Shown: positions 1 to 8,562 of the stretch, in pieces
Numbering within the stretch: the stretch's first letter is position 1
How the letters are laid out: each line of letters starts with the position of its first letter
Origin: UBA6614 sp002433235
Lineage (GTDB): Bacteria; Verrucomicrobiota; Verrucomicrobiia; Limisphaerales; UBA1100
Assembly: GCA_002433235.1 (NCBI GenBank)
Contig: DJHS01000145.1
Coordinates: 1 to 64,000 of the forward strand
Direction: 5' to 3'
DNA length: 64,000 bases
Notes under the pieces: generated by a model
What the model saw: only the letters and a program-made list of their open reading frames with translations
Database searches by the model: none
What the model was told of the DNA's origin: nothing
Program-made: the position numbers and the translations under genes

Positions 1-468
1 GCTCTGATGCACGAGCGCGGCGCGGTGGTCAGCTTTAACAGCGACAGCAGCGACCTTGCGCGCCGCATGAACCTTGAGGCCGCCAAGGCCGTCAAGTACG
101 GCGGTGTCAGCGAAGAGGAAGCGCTGCACTTCGTCACCATTAACCCCGCCAAGCAGCTGAAGATCGACAAGTGGGTCGGCTCGCTGGAGAAAGGCAAGCA
201 CGCCGACTTTGTCCTGTGGAGCGGCCATCCGCTGTCCACCTTGAGTGTCGCCGATGAAACTTGGATTGAGGGCAAACAATACTATGACCGCGCCAAAGCT
301 CACGCCCGCGCCCACGCGCTGGCCGCCGAGCGCGATGCCCTCATCGCCAAGGCCAAGGCCGACGACACTAAACCCGCCGCCACGGCGCGCGCTGCATTTT
401 TCCGCCGTGCGCTGGAGACCGCACACGACTTTAAAAACTGCTACCAATGCCGAAAGGGAACGCCATGA
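1..468 (+). CDS. Amidohydrolase, C-terminal part (5' end outside window)
   Basis: This is the C-terminal portion of a metal-dependent amidohydrolase of the imidazolonepropionase-like kind. The frame is open from base 1. The segment SFNSDSSD near the start fits the last metal-ligand Asp region of the TIM barrel. The typical C-terminal signature follows: an alanine-rich helix (EEEALHFVTINPAKQL), then a VGSLEKGKHADFVLW stretch in which the chain re-enters the beta-sandwich. Its stop codon overlaps the start of the next amidohydrolase in an ATGA arrangement (ATG at 465, TGA at 466-468), so the two are probably translationally coupled. The substrate cannot be told from the sequence. Secreted paralogous pairs of this kind are common in Verrucomicrobia, Planctomycetes and Acidobacteria. 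Confidence 0.85.
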   Translation, partial: ALMHERGAVVSFNSDSSDLARRMNLEAAKAVKYGGVSEEEALHFVTINPAKQLKIDKWVGSLEKGKHADFVLWSGHPLSTLSVADETWIEGKQYYDRAKAHARAHALAAERDALIAKAKADDTKPAATARAAFFRRALETAHDFKNCYQCRKGTP

Positions 469-2099
469 GAACCACCCTGCTTTTAACCATCGCCCTCGCC
501 GCCGCCGCGCAAGCGCAGCCCGTGCTGTACCGCGCCGGCGTCATTCACACTGTTGCCGGCGACAGCATCGCTGGCGGCCAAATGCTTGTAGACCGCGGCC
601 GCATAGTTGCCGTCGGCAAGGCTATTCCCAATCCGCCTGCCAACACAGTACAGGTCGATCTTGGGAAACTGCAGGTTTACCCCGGCCTCATTGCCGCAAC
701 CACCTCGCTGGGCCTCACGGAGATCAACGCCGTGCGAGCCACGCAGGACACCACGGAGGTTGGCGAATTTACGCCGGATGTGGAGGCGTGGATTTCGGTC
801 AACCCCGACTCCACACTCATCCCCGTCGCGCGCGCCAACGGCATCACGCATGCACTCGTCGCGCCCATGGGCGGAATCGTCACGGGAACATCCGGCTGCA
901 TTAAGCTCACCGGCTGGGGTGTTGAGGACATGGCCATCGCCAGGAACGTCGCCCTGCACCTGCGGTGGCCCGCCATGAACATCAACACGCGCCCCAAATC
1001 CAGCTACGCCGACCCCAAGGATTACAAGACCCCCAAGGAACAGGCCGAGACGCGCGACAAGAAATTGAAACGCCTCGACCGATTCTTTGATGAGGCCCAC
1101 GCCTACGCGCGTGCCCGCGCAGCCCGTGGCAAGGACTTTGAAACGCGTCCAGCGTGGGAGTCACTGCTGCCGTTCATCGAGGCAAAGCGTCCGATCATGA
1201 TTCACGCCAATGACCTGCGCCAAATCAAGGCGGCCGCCGAATGGACCAAGCGCCGCGGCTATAAAATCATCCTCGCCGGCTCTCGTGACGCCTGGCGTTG
1301 CGCAGGGTTGTTGGCTAAGGAGAAGNNNNNNNNNNNNNNNNNNNNNNNNNNNNNNNNNNNNNNNNNNNNNNNNNNNNNNNNNNNNNNNNNNNNNNNNNNN
1401 NNNNNNNNNNNNNNNNNNNNNNNNNNNNNNNNNNNNNNNNNNNNNNNNNNNNNNNNNNNNNNNNNNNNNNNNNNNNNNNNTCCAGCGTGGGAGTCACTGC
1501 TGCCTTTCCTCCAGGCCAAGCGCCCCATCATGATTCACGCCAATGATCTGCGCCAAATCAAGGCGGCCGTCGAATGGGCCAAGCGCCGCGGCTATAAAAT
1601 CATCCTCGCCGGCTCTCGTGACGCTTGGCGTTGTGCAGGGTTGTTGGCTAAGGAGAAGATTCCCGTCATCTTTGACGGCACCTTTACACTGCCATCGCGC
1701 GACACCGATCCACATGATTCTCATTTTCGGGCGCCGTCCATCCTCACCAAGGCCGGTGTCTCCGTCAGTCTCTCTCCGCAAATGGGCAGTTGGGCGGCCG
1801 CTGGTGCGCGTAACCTGCCCTATGCAGCCGCTCAAAGTGCCGCCCACGGTTTTACACGCGCGGACGCGCTCAAGAGCATCACTCTCAATCCCGCCCGTGC
1901 CCTTGGGCTTGGAAAACAGCTCGGCTCGCTGGAGCCCGGGAAGGAGGCCACTTTCATCGCTGTTAATGGTGACATCCTCGACATTCGCGCGAACGTCAAA
2001 CGCATGTGGATTGCCGGCAAGGAAACCACACTCGAAAGCCGACACACCCGTCTCTACGAAAAATACCGCCAACGCCCGCGCCCCGCTGGCCTGAAATAG
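465..2099 (+). CDS. Secreted amidohydrolase, interrupted by an assembly gap
   Basis: This second amidohydrolase is paired with the upstream one. I chose the ATG at 465 because it opens directly into a signal peptide (MRTTLLLTIALAAAAQAQP) and overlaps the previous stop by four bases. An upstream in-frame ATG at 447 would put charged residues before the signal. The N-terminal beta-sandwich (VDRGRIVAVGKAI) and the C-terminal NPARALGLGKQLGSLEPGKEA signature are clear. Bases 1326-1480 are N. The 178 bases before the gap recur after it at about 94 percent identity, exactly 333 bases away and in frame. Counting one copy gives a 433-residue protein, normal for the family, so the apparent 544-residue product is probably an assembly artefact. 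Confidence 0.85.
   Translation: MRTTLLLTIALAAAAQAQPVLYRAGVIHTVAGDSIAGGQMLVDRGRIVAVGKAIPNPPANTVQVDLGKLQVYPGLIAATTSLGLTEINAVRATQDTTEVGEFTPDVEAWISVNPDSTLIPVARANGITHALVAPMGGIVTGTSGCIKLTGWGVEDMAIARNVALHLRWPAMNINTRPKSSYADPKDYKTPKEQAETRDKKLKRLDRFFDEAHAYARARAARGKDFETRPAWESLLPFIEAKRPIMIHANDLRQIKAAAEWTKRRGYKIILAGSRDAWRCAGLLAKEKXXXXXXXXXXXXXXXXXXXXXXXXXXXXXXXXXXXXXXXXXXXXXXXXXXXXPAWESLLPFLQAKRPIMIHANDLRQIKAAVEWAKRRGYKIILAGSRDAWRCAGLLAKEKIPVIFDGTFTLPSRDTDPHDSHFRAPSILTKAGVSVSLSPQMGSWAAAGARNLPYAAAQSAAHGFTRADALKSITLNPARALGLGKQLGSLEPGKEATFIAVNGDILDIRANVKRMWIAGKETTLESRHTRLYEKYRQRPRPAGLK
1148..1325 (+). repeat. Direct repeat flanking gap, left copy
   Basis: Left copy of a 178-base block that is repeated at 1481-1658 across the run of N. 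I count 11 differences. Most are in third codon positions, and four change the amino acid (I to L, E to Q, A to V, T to A). That pattern looks like two alleles from co-assembled strains, or a real in-frame duplication, rather than sequencing error. Confidence 0.9.
1326..1480. other. Assembly gap (155 N)
   Basis: A run of undetermined bases inside the second amidohydrolase. Its length is probably a scaffold estimate. Nothing can be said of its content. Confidence 0.99.
1481..1658 (+). repeat. Direct repeat flanking gap, right copy
   Basis: Right copy of the block described at 1148-1325. The coding sequence then continues normally into the IPVIFDGTFTLPSRD region, so this copy is the one joined to the real C-terminal half. 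Confidence 0.9.
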
Positions 2100-2101
2100 T
2101 G

Positions 2102-3064
2102 ATGCAAAAAATCCAACGCGACGACGCCAAGAAATTTGCCTTTGACTGGCGCGACGAGCCACTCCTTCGCGTCCAGCCCGGCGAGTCTTTCGAGATTGAA
2201 ACTTGGGACGCCAGCTCCGGTTTTTTTAAGACACCGGAAGACAAGGCCATTCCCGCCAACCGCCCGGGCTTTGATCGTAATCCGCCGATGGCCAACCCCA
2301 TTGGTGGCCCCGTTTTTGTAGAAGGCGCCGAACGCGGTGACACACTGGTAGCCGTTATCGAGGACATTGAGGTGGCCGACTATTCGTGGGTCGCCATCGG
2401 CCCCAACCGCGGCCCCTTTGGGCAGTCCACTCGCTGGCCTGAGCTTTCCAGTGAATACACGACCAAGATTTTCAAGCACACGGCCGGCCCCAGCGGCACC
2501 ACACGCGATGGCACGCTGCACTTCAGTGACCATATTCAGTGGCCCATCACGCCGTTCATCGGCACCATCGGCACCGCTCCCGATCGCGAGGTTACCACCA
2601 GTATCGACGGCCAAGGTAATTGGGGAGGCAACCTCGATATTCGCGACGTTGCCACCGGCAACCGCGTCCACTTGCCCGTCAGCCACGAAGGTGCGCTGTT
2701 TTATCTTGGTGATGTCCATGCTAGCCAAGGAGACACCGAGTACACCGGCACCGCCGCCGAGACCTGCGCCACTGTTCGCGTGCGACTGGAACTGCTAAAG
2801 CAAAAGCGCCTCCCCTTCATGCGCATCGAAAAACCCGACGCCCTCATCGCCGTGCAAGCCGCCCGACCGCTGGAGCAAGCCGTTGACACCGCCACCAAGC
2901 ACCTCATCGAGTGGCTTGTCGAGGAACACAACCTCGCCCCCACCGACGCCTATTGCCTCGTCAGCACCTGTCCCGACTTCCGCATAAACGTTTACCAAAT
3001 GTGCAACATCGCCAAGCTGAGCTTTGTTGCGGGCGCAGAAATCCCAACCAAATATCTGGAATAA
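2102..3064 (+). CDS. Acetamidase/formamidase family protein
   Basis: A 320-residue protein of the acetamidase/formamidase (FmdA_AmdA) family, which hydrolyses short-chain amides to the acid and ammonia. Recognisable family features are the N-terminal PGESFEIETWDASSG, the central DGTLHFSD and TPFIGTIGTAPD segments, the GGNLDIRDV loop, and the SHEGALFYLGDVHASQGD region, which carries likely metal ligands (His and Asp). The ATG at 2102 is used. It lies two bases after the preceding stop, whereas an upstream start would run through the previous gene. It follows the two amidohydrolases, so a small amide or peptide-nitrogen salvage unit is possible. That link is inference, and the true substrate is unknown. 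Confidence 0.88.
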   Translation: MQKIQRDDAKKFAFDWRDEPLLRVQPGESFEIETWDASSGFFKTPEDKAIPANRPGFDRNPPMANPIGGPVFVEGAERGDTLVAVIEDIEVADYSWVAIGPNRGPFGQSTRWPELSSEYTTKIFKHTAGPSGTTRDGTLHFSDHIQWPITPFIGTIGTAPDREVTTSIDGQGNWGGNLDIRDVATGNRVHLPVSHEGALFYLGDVHASQGDTEYTGTAAETCATVRVRLELLKQKRLPFMRIEKPDALIAVQAARPLEQAVDTATKHLIEWLVEEHNLAPTDAYCLVSTCPDFRINVYQMCNIAKLSFVAGAEIPTKYLE

Positions 3065-3087
3065 AAAAACGCGCCCGAAGACGCGCT
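3063..3087 (-). terminator. Intrinsic terminator of sodA
   Basis: Read on the minus strand this is a GC-rich stem (GCGCGTC / GGCGCGT, two G-U pairs) closed by a TTCG tetraloop and followed by seven T. It lies 23 bases after the sodA stop. The convergent amidase ends at 3064, so the hairpin may serve both directions, with the strong T tract on the sodA side. Confidence 0.65.
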
Positions 3088-3109
3088 GCTTGTTTCGATA
3101 TCAATCGAC

Positions 3110-3724
3110 TCAGCTCTTCGCCGCGTCGTAATTGCCGCCGACGGCATCCCAGTCCACCACGCTCCAGAATGCCTTCAGGTAATCCGGGCGGCGGTTTTGG
3201 TATTTTAGGTAATAGGCATGCTCCCAAACGTCGCAACCGAGGATGGGCGTGCGCCCTTCCATCAACGGCGTGTCTTGGTTAGCTGTGCTGCAAACGCACA
3301 AGCCGCCGTCGGCCTTCACGCATAACCAAGCCCAGCCACTGCCGAAACGAGTCGCGCCTGCAGCCTCAAACTTCTCTTTGAAGGCATCAAGCCCACCCAA
3401 CTCGCTGTTTATGGCCTCAGCCAGTGCGCCCGAGGGCTCACCGCCCTTGCCCGGGCCCATAACGGTCCAAAACAGAGAATGGTTCGCATGACCGCCGCCG
3501 TTGTTGCGCACGGGTCCGCGGATGTCCTCCGGCAACGCGTCCAAGTCGCTCACGAGGTCGTTGATGTCCTTGCCGGCCAGTTCGTCGTGCCCCTCCAGCG
3601 CCGCGTTCAGCTTGGCGATGTAGGTTGCGTGGTGCTTGCCATGGTGAATCTCCATGGTCTGCGTATCGATGTGGGGTTCCAGCGCGTCGTGCGCGTACGG
3701 AAGGTCTGGTAATTCGTATGCCAT
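3110..3724 (-). CDS. sodA: Superoxide dismutase, Mn type
   Basis: A 204-residue cytoplasmic superoxide dismutase that converts superoxide to oxygen and hydrogen peroxide. Metal ligands are visible: His27 in MEIHHGKHH, the His of NHSLFW, and Asp and His in DVWEHAYYL. The Gly-rich GGGHANHSLFW and the STANQDTPL segment, which carries the outer-sphere Gln, are those of manganese rather than iron enzymes. I start at MAYELPDLPYAHDALEP, which matches the family N-terminus. The extra 14 residues possible upstream do not. The gene stands alone with its own terminator at 3063-3087, and hisH ends 57 bases upstream. Confidence 0.95.
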   Translation of the reverse strand: MAYELPDLPYAHDALEPHIDTQTMEIHHGKHHATYIAKLNAALEGHDELAGKDINDLVSDLDALPEDIRGPVRNNGGGHANHSLFWTVMGPGKGGEPSGALAEAINSELGGLDAFKEKFEAAGATRFGSGWAWLCVKADGGLCVCSTANQDTPLMEGRTPILGCDVWEHAYYLKYQNRRPDYLKAFWSVVDWDAVGGNYDAAKS

Positions 3725-3781
3725 TTTAAAAGAATCGGTTCGGCGCAAACTTAACAGCGCCCGCACCGGCGGACAAGCCCT

Positions 3782-4399
3782 TTACCCCTTCGCCAGCACC
3801 ACGAAATTCTGCAGCAGGCGCAGGCCAACCTTTTGGCTTTTCTCCGGGTGAAACTGCGTGGCGAACACGTTGCCCCGCCACACCGCCGAGGCGAACGTGT
3901 CCCCATACGTCGTCCGGGACGCCACGATGTCCCCCTCCTCCGGCCGCGGAAAGAAACTGTGCACAAAATAAAAATGGCTCCCCGATTCAATCCCCTCGAA
4001 GATCGGGCACTCCGGACGCGCGAACTCCACTTCATTCCAGCCGATTTGCGGAACTTTGATGCCATTCTCCGCAAACCGCACCACACTGCCCTTGAACACC
4101 CCCAGCCCCGCCGCGCACGAGTTGAACTCCTCACTGCGCTCAAACAACGCCTGATACCCCACGCAAATCCCCAGAAACGGCCTCCCCGTGCCGATAAACT
4201 CCCGTGCCCCTTCCAGCAACTCCTGCCGTGCCATTGCGTTCACGCAATCATCAAACGCTCCCACGCCGGGCAGCACCACCGCCGCCGCCTCACGTAATCC
4301 CTGAGGTTCCCCCACCAGCGACACGTCCGCCCCCGCCGCCACCAGCGCCTTCTGCACGCTCCGCACATTCCCCGCCCCGTAATCTAACAATGCAATCAC
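3782..4399 (-). CDS. hisH: Imidazole glycerol phosphate synthase, glutaminase subunit
   Basis: HisH supplies ammonia from glutamine to HisF for closing the imidazole ring in histidine biosynthesis. The class I glutamine amidotransferase triad is present as Cys79 in GICVGYQ and His184 and Glu186 in TQFHPEKS. The N-terminus IALLDYGAGNVRSVQKAL is typical. The best start is the GTG at 4399, which gives 205 residues. The longer frame adds 21 non-conserved residues. hisF is not adjacent, and hisB lies 13 kb away at 17806, so histidine genes are dispersed here. rlmN ends 63 bases upstream. Confidence 0.93.
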   Translation of the reverse strand: MIALLDYGAGNVRSVQKALVAAGADVSLVGEPQGLREAAAVVLPGVGAFDDCVNAMARQELLEGAREFIGTGRPFLGICVGYQALFERSEEFNSCAAGLGVFKGSVVRFAENGIKVPQIGWNEVEFARPECPIFEGIESGSHFYFVHSFFPRPEEGDIVASRTTYGDTFASAVWRGNVFATQFHPEKSQKVGLRLLQNFVVLAKG

Positions 4400-4462
4400 C
4401 GCGCGACGATGCCCAAGAAGCGATTCGACTTCAACTACTCTTCGTCTGACTGCCCTTACCAA

Positions 4463-5551
4463 TCAGGATTCTGCCAATTCCCGTTCCGTGCGCAAACGCA
4501 GTTGGCCGCAGGCGGCGTCGATGTCGTGGCCCTTTTCTCGGCGCAGGGTCACGGCGATTCCCTCTTGTTGCAGAGCGGTGCAAAAGGCGTCCTGCGCGGA
4601 TTCGCTGGGGCGTTCCCAGTCTAGTCCGTCAACGGTGTTGTAGGGAATCAGGTTTACCTTTGCCCGGAGCCGTCGCGCCAGTTGCGCCAAGGGGTGGACT
4701 TGGGTTGGGTCGTCGTTCACACCAGCAATCAGGATATACTCCAGCGTGATCATTCCCTTCTTGGCTTGCTGATATTTCTCGGCGGCGGCGGCCAGTTGCG
4801 CCAAGGGATACTTGCGGTTGATGGGCATGATGCGTTCGCGAACCTCGTCCGTCGCGCCGTGCAGGCTGAGGGCCAGGCGGTACTGGCGCGGCTGCGCGGC
4901 GAGTTTTTTTATCTCCGGCACAAGGCCGCTGGTGCTGATGGTGATCTTGCGCGCGCCGATGTTTGCCGCCCAGCCGGCGTTAAGAATTTCCAGCGCGGAT
5001 AGCAAATGGTCGTAGTTGGCCAGCGGCTCGCCCATGCCCATGATGACCAGGTTGTTGACCAGCCGGTCCCCTACCCCGCCCTGCCCCTTGTGCCAGCGCT
5101 CGACGGCCAGCACTTGGTCAATGATTTCCGCGGGCTCGAGGTTGCGCTTGAAACCGTCCAGGCCGCTGGCGCAAAACTTGCAGCCGTACGCGCAGCCGAC
5201 CTGCGTGGAGACGCACAGCGTATGGCGATCGCTGGCCTCGCCGTACAGCGCGGGATTGGCGGGGATGAGCACGCTCTCCACCAGTTGCCCGTCGCGCAAC
5301 AGCCAGAGAAACTTGCGGGTGGTGTCCCCGCTGCCCTGCAGCCGCGCCAGCTCGACGGTGCTGAAGATGTATTCGGCCGACAGCTTCTCGCGCAACGGCT
5401 TGGCGAGGTTGGTCATCGCGCTCCAGTCAGCAGCGTGTTTCTGGTGTAGCCACTGGAGCAATTGGTCGGCGCGATAGGCGGGCTCGCCGCGTTCACAGAA
5501 GTGCTCGCGCAACGCATCCCGTTGAATGGAGGACAGGGGGATGGGCATCAT
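4463..5551 (-). CDS. rlmN: 23S rRNA/tRNA adenine-C2 methyltransferase
   Basis: A radical SAM enzyme that methylates C2 of A2503 in 23S rRNA and A37 in some tRNAs. The 4Fe-4S cluster motif is Cys120-AYG-Cys124-KF-Cys127 (CxxxCxxC). The methyl-carrying Cys is near the C-terminus in DIDAACGQLR (about residue 348). The family segments MGMGEPLANYDHLLSALE and TISTSGLVPEIKKLA are present. Two adjacent ATG codons (5551 and 5548) are possible starts. The frame upstream of them is just the translated palindromic repeat at 5553-5614 and should not be counted as protein. No clear Shine-Dalgarno sequence precedes the start. Confidence 0.93.
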   Translation of the reverse strand: MMPIPLSSIQRDALREHFCERGEPAYRADQLLQWLHQKHAADWSAMTNLAKPLREKLSAEYIFSTVELARLQGSGDTTRKFLWLLRDGQLVESVLIPANPALYGEASDRHTLCVSTQVGCAYGCKFCASGLDGFKRNLEPAEIIDQVLAVERWHKGQGGVGDRLVNNLVIMGMGEPLANYDHLLSALEILNAGWAANIGARKITISTSGLVPEIKKLAAQPRQYRLALSLHGATDEVRERIMPINRKYPLAQLAAAAEKYQQAKKGMITLEYILIAGVNDDPTQVHPLAQLARRLRAKVNLIPYNTVDGLDWERPSESAQDAFCTALQQEGIAVTLRREKGHDIDAACGQLRLRTERELAES

Positions 5552-5552
5552 C

Positions 5553-5614
5553 GTGCTGCCGGCATCTTGCCAGCAGTTTTCACGTTGTTTCTGCCGGCAA
5601 GATGCCGGCAGCAC
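5553..5614. repeat. Large inverted repeat, copy A of a dispersed palindromic element
   Basis: Two 24-base arms (5553-5576 and 5591-5614) are inverted complements with one mismatch, separated by 14 bases. The core is TGCTGCCGGCATCTTGCCGG. The element fills the whole gap between the stop of the phosphorylase gene and the start of rlmN. As RNA it would fold into a very stable hairpin. A related core is found at 60074-60093. This is a REP- or MITE-like dispersed element, and it may limit readthrough between the two genes. Confidence 0.8.
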
Positions 5615-7735
5615 TTAATCCGCGCCCCCATAATAGTTGCGGGCATATTCCTGCACCATGCGCCAAGTGTTGAACTGCGGCGTGATGGTCGCCATGGCGT
5701 GGCGTATCTTTTTAATCCAGCTGCGCGGCAGGCCGTTTTCATCGCGCTCATAAAAGCACGGCACAATCTCGTCGGCCAGCACGCGGTAGAGGTTCTCGCT
5801 GTCGCGCTGGTCCTGCTGCTCGATGTCGTCAGGATGCGAGTCGTCGCCGATGGCAAATCCGTTTTCGCCGTCGCAAATCTCACGCCACCAGCCGTCCATG
5901 ATGCTGCAGTTGAGGCCGCCGTGGCAGGCGGTCTTCATGCCACTGGTGCCGCTGGCTTCCAGCGGGCGACGTGGGTTGTTCAGCCACACGTCGCAGCCAG
6001 CGACCAACTGGCGGCCAATCTGGATATCGTAGTTTTCGATAAACACCAAGTGCCCCTGCAACTCGCTGTGGCGCGCAAGGTGCGCGATTTTCTGGATGAA
6101 TCGCTTGCCTTCGTCGTCACGCGGGTGCGCTTTGCCGGCGAAGATGAATTGCACAGGGCGATCCATATTTTTGGCCAGCTTCACGACATTGTCGAACTGG
6201 TCAAAGATCAGGGGCGCGCGTTTGTAGGTGGCAAAGCGACGGGCAAAGCCAATAGTCAGCGCATCGGCGTCCAGCAGGTGGTCGTAGCTGATAAAGTCGC
6301 CCTCGCGTGAAGGCGGATCATCGATGAGCCGTGCGCGGGCGAAGTCAATTAGTTCACGCCGCAACCGACAGCGCAGAGCCCAAAGTTCCTCATCGGTGAT
6401 AAACTCTGAATCCTCCGCTCGTTGCCAGAAATCCGCCTCGTTGATACGCTCGTAAAATGGATTCCTGCCAGTTGCGTCGGAATGCAGTCGTGGCTGCCAA
6501 AATTCACGGGCGGTGCCCTTCATCCAGCCAAGGAGATGGATGCCATTGGTAATGTGGCCGATACGTGGTGCGTCACTGTTCAGCCCTGTCCACATCTCCC
6601 GACTTACCTCGCCATGCAATTCGCTCACGCCATTGGCCGCATGCGCCGTCTTCAAGGCCAAAACCGTCATGCAGAACTGCTCGCCTTCATCCTCCGGGTT
6701 CAGACGGCCCAACGCCATCAGCTTTTTGTGGTCAAGTTTCAGTCCCTTCTCATAACGACTGAGTGAATAGCTCATTAATTCTGACGGAAAACGATCATGA
6801 CCCGCGGGCACCGGCGTGTGGGTGGTGAAGATGCATTCCTTCCGGGTTGCATCAAGAGCCGCCTGGAAATCTTGCCCATTGATCATCTTCTCTTGAATCA
6901 ATTCAAGAGCCAGAAACGCCGCATGCCCCTCGTTCATGTGGAAAAGCGACGGCGATTTCCCCAGCGCACGAAGCAGTTTGATACCACCAACACCCAACAG
7001 AATCTCCTGCTGAATCCGTGTTGTGCTGTCACCCCCGTAGACTCTCAGCGTGAGATCACGGTAGTATGGCAGGTTTTCGGGCAGATCGGTGTCCAGCAAG
7101 TATAGCGGGCAGCGGCCGACATTGATCTGCCATGCTCGAAAAGTCACCGTGTCCGTCGCGATATCCACAGAGCACGTTACCGGCGTCCCATTCTCATCGG
7201 CAACGGCCTCCATGGGGAGGAGGTGCGGGTTGAGTTGATTGTAGAACTCCGTCTGCCAATTGTCATGGTTGATGGCTTGTTGAAAATATCCCTCACGGTA
7301 AAACAACGTAATGCCACAAAAATTTAGACCCAAGTCGCTGGCGCTCTTGATATGATCCCCCGCCAAGACTCCCAAACCACCCGCCGCGATGGGCAACGTT
7401 TCGTGCAACCCAAATTCCGCGCTAAAATACGCCACATCGTTTCGTGCTGCCTCCGGCAATTCCTTGGAGGCCCAGGTGTTGTCATCGCCCATGTATTCGT
7501 CAAACTCATCCAGCACTTCTTTCACGCGTCGGGCATAGTCGGGATCCATCATACGCGCCCGCAGTTCCGCCTCAGATACTTCCCGAAGGATGGCCACGGG
7601 ATTGTGATAGACGTTACTCCATGTGCGCGGAGAAAGTTCCTCAAAGATTCCCTTGGCATCTTGATGCCATGTCCACCAAATGTTTCGGGCAAGGGTATTT
7701 AGGCGGCGGGCAAGGTCTTGAGATTGGTTGGCCAT
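5615..7735 (-). CDS. glgP: Alpha-glucan (glycogen/starch) phosphorylase
   Basis: A GT35 phosphorylase that releases glucose-1-phosphate from storage glucan using pyridoxal phosphate. At 706 residues it belongs to the shorter alpha-glucan phosphorylase branch rather than the 800-residue glycogen phosphorylases. The PLP site is RRPLEASGTSGMKTACHGG, with the lysine in GMK. Other family segments are EFGLHETLPIAAGGLGVLAGD, FHMNEGHAAFLALE and HITNGIHLLGW. I start at MANQSQDLARRL (7735), because the ten residues upstream are not conserved-looking. No other glycogen gene is nearby. The stop abuts the palindromic repeat at 5553-5614. Confidence 0.93.
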   Translation of the reverse strand: MANQSQDLARRLNTLARNIWWTWHQDAKGIFEELSPRTWSNVYHNPVAILREVSEAELRARMMDPDYARRVKEVLDEFDEYMGDDNTWASKELPEAARNDVAYFSAEFGLHETLPIAAGGLGVLAGDHIKSASDLGLNFCGITLFYREGYFQQAINHDNWQTEFYNQLNPHLLPMEAVADENGTPVTCSVDIATDTVTFRAWQINVGRCPLYLLDTDLPENLPYYRDLTLRVYGGDSTTRIQQEILLGVGGIKLLRALGKSPSLFHMNEGHAAFLALELIQEKMINGQDFQAALDATRKECIFTTHTPVPAGHDRFPSELMSYSLSRYEKGLKLDHKKLMALGRLNPEDEGEQFCMTVLALKTAHAANGVSELHGEVSREMWTGLNSDAPRIGHITNGIHLLGWMKGTAREFWQPRLHSDATGRNPFYERINEADFWQRAEDSEFITDEELWALRCRLRRELIDFARARLIDDPPSREGDFISYDHLLDADALTIGFARRFATYKRAPLIFDQFDNVVKLAKNMDRPVQFIFAGKAHPRDDEGKRFIQKIAHLARHSELQGHLVFIENYDIQIGRQLVAGCDVWLNNPRRPLEASGTSGMKTACHGGLNCSIMDGWWREICDGENGFAIGDDSHPDDIEQQDQRDSENLYRVLADEIVPCFYERDENGLPRSWIKKIRHAMATITPQFNTWRMVQEYARNYYGGAD

Positions 7736-7809
7736 GGGCCGGGATGCTGTTGGGTCAAGCCGCAAAAACCAAGTGCATTTTTTGAGTTCCTGGGTTAGGT
7801 TGCCGCATC

Positions 7810-8499
7810 ATGTTGACGCTGAGAATTGGACTAATTCTGTGTGCCAGTTTTGCATTGTCGGTTTCCGGACTGGACCCCCTTCCAGGGGAAAAGCCCCCCA
7901 CAAAACCCAAAATAAAGGAAATTCGACCGGGAGTGTTCCAAGTGGGCGGCGTGCTGCTGGAGAAAACCAAGAAGCAAATCAGCTTTCCGGTGATCGTCAA
8001 CATGCACGAAGGGCTGATTGAATATCTTTTGGTCAGCGGCAAGGGAAAAACGCACGAAAGCCTACTGGTGACCCGCACAGAACCGTTCGATATTCATGTG
8101 GCGATGTTGCTCCTAGGAGTCAAGGGGGCGGCGGGAAAGAATATCCCGGAGGATCCCCGCAAGCCTGTTCCTGGTGAAACCATTGCGCTTCAACTCAAAT
8201 GGGCGAACAAGGGTAAACCCATGAGCGCGCCCATTGAGAAGTTCGTGCAGGATCGGCATCACAAGAAACCGATGGCCCCCGGCCCTTTCGTTTACAATGG
8301 CTCTATTGTTTTTGATGGAATGTTCATCGCTCATCGGGATGGTAATCTTTTCTCCTTGATCACGGACCCAGCGGCCTTGGCCAACAATCCACGAATGGGG
8401 CGTCATGATGATGAAAACTGGGAGCCCATAAAAAAAGGCCTGCCGCCGCTCGACAGTAATGCGACCCTTACGGTCAAACTTGTGCCTTCCCAGAAATAA
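7810..8499 (+). CDS. Secreted YdjY-like domain protein
   Basis: A 229-residue exported protein with an N-terminal signal peptide (MLTLRIGLILCASFALSVSG). The body, IRPGVFQVGGVLLEKTKKQISFP followed by LIEYLLVSGKGKTHESLLVT, resembles YdjY-type proteins, often found in Planctomycetes and Verrucomicrobia. The match is from memory of family pattern and is moderate. No catalytic residues can be named. It is the first of four same-strand genes (7810-11086), three of which encode exported products, and is divergent from the phosphorylase gene with about 74 bases between them. Confidence 0.7.
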   Translation: MLTLRIGLILCASFALSVSGLDPLPGEKPPTKPKIKEIRPGVFQVGGVLLEKTKKQISFPVIVNMHEGLIEYLLVSGKGKTHESLLVTRTEPFDIHVAMLLLGVKGAAGKNIPEDPRKPVPGETIALQLKWANKGKPMSAPIEKFVQDRHHKKPMAPGPFVYNGSIVFDGMFIAHRDGNLFSLITDPAALANNPRMGRHDDENWEPIKKGLPPLDSNATLTVKLVPSQK

Positions 8500-8562
8500 C
8501 ACTTAAATTCTTGAAACGATCACCCAGAAAAGCCAGCCTCGGAGCTTCTGCTGCTAAAGAAC

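Noticed and set aside
5552..5614. N-terminal extension of RlmN by 21 residues
   Set aside because: Those codons are the palindromic repeat itself. The family begins near the double ATG at 5551/5548.
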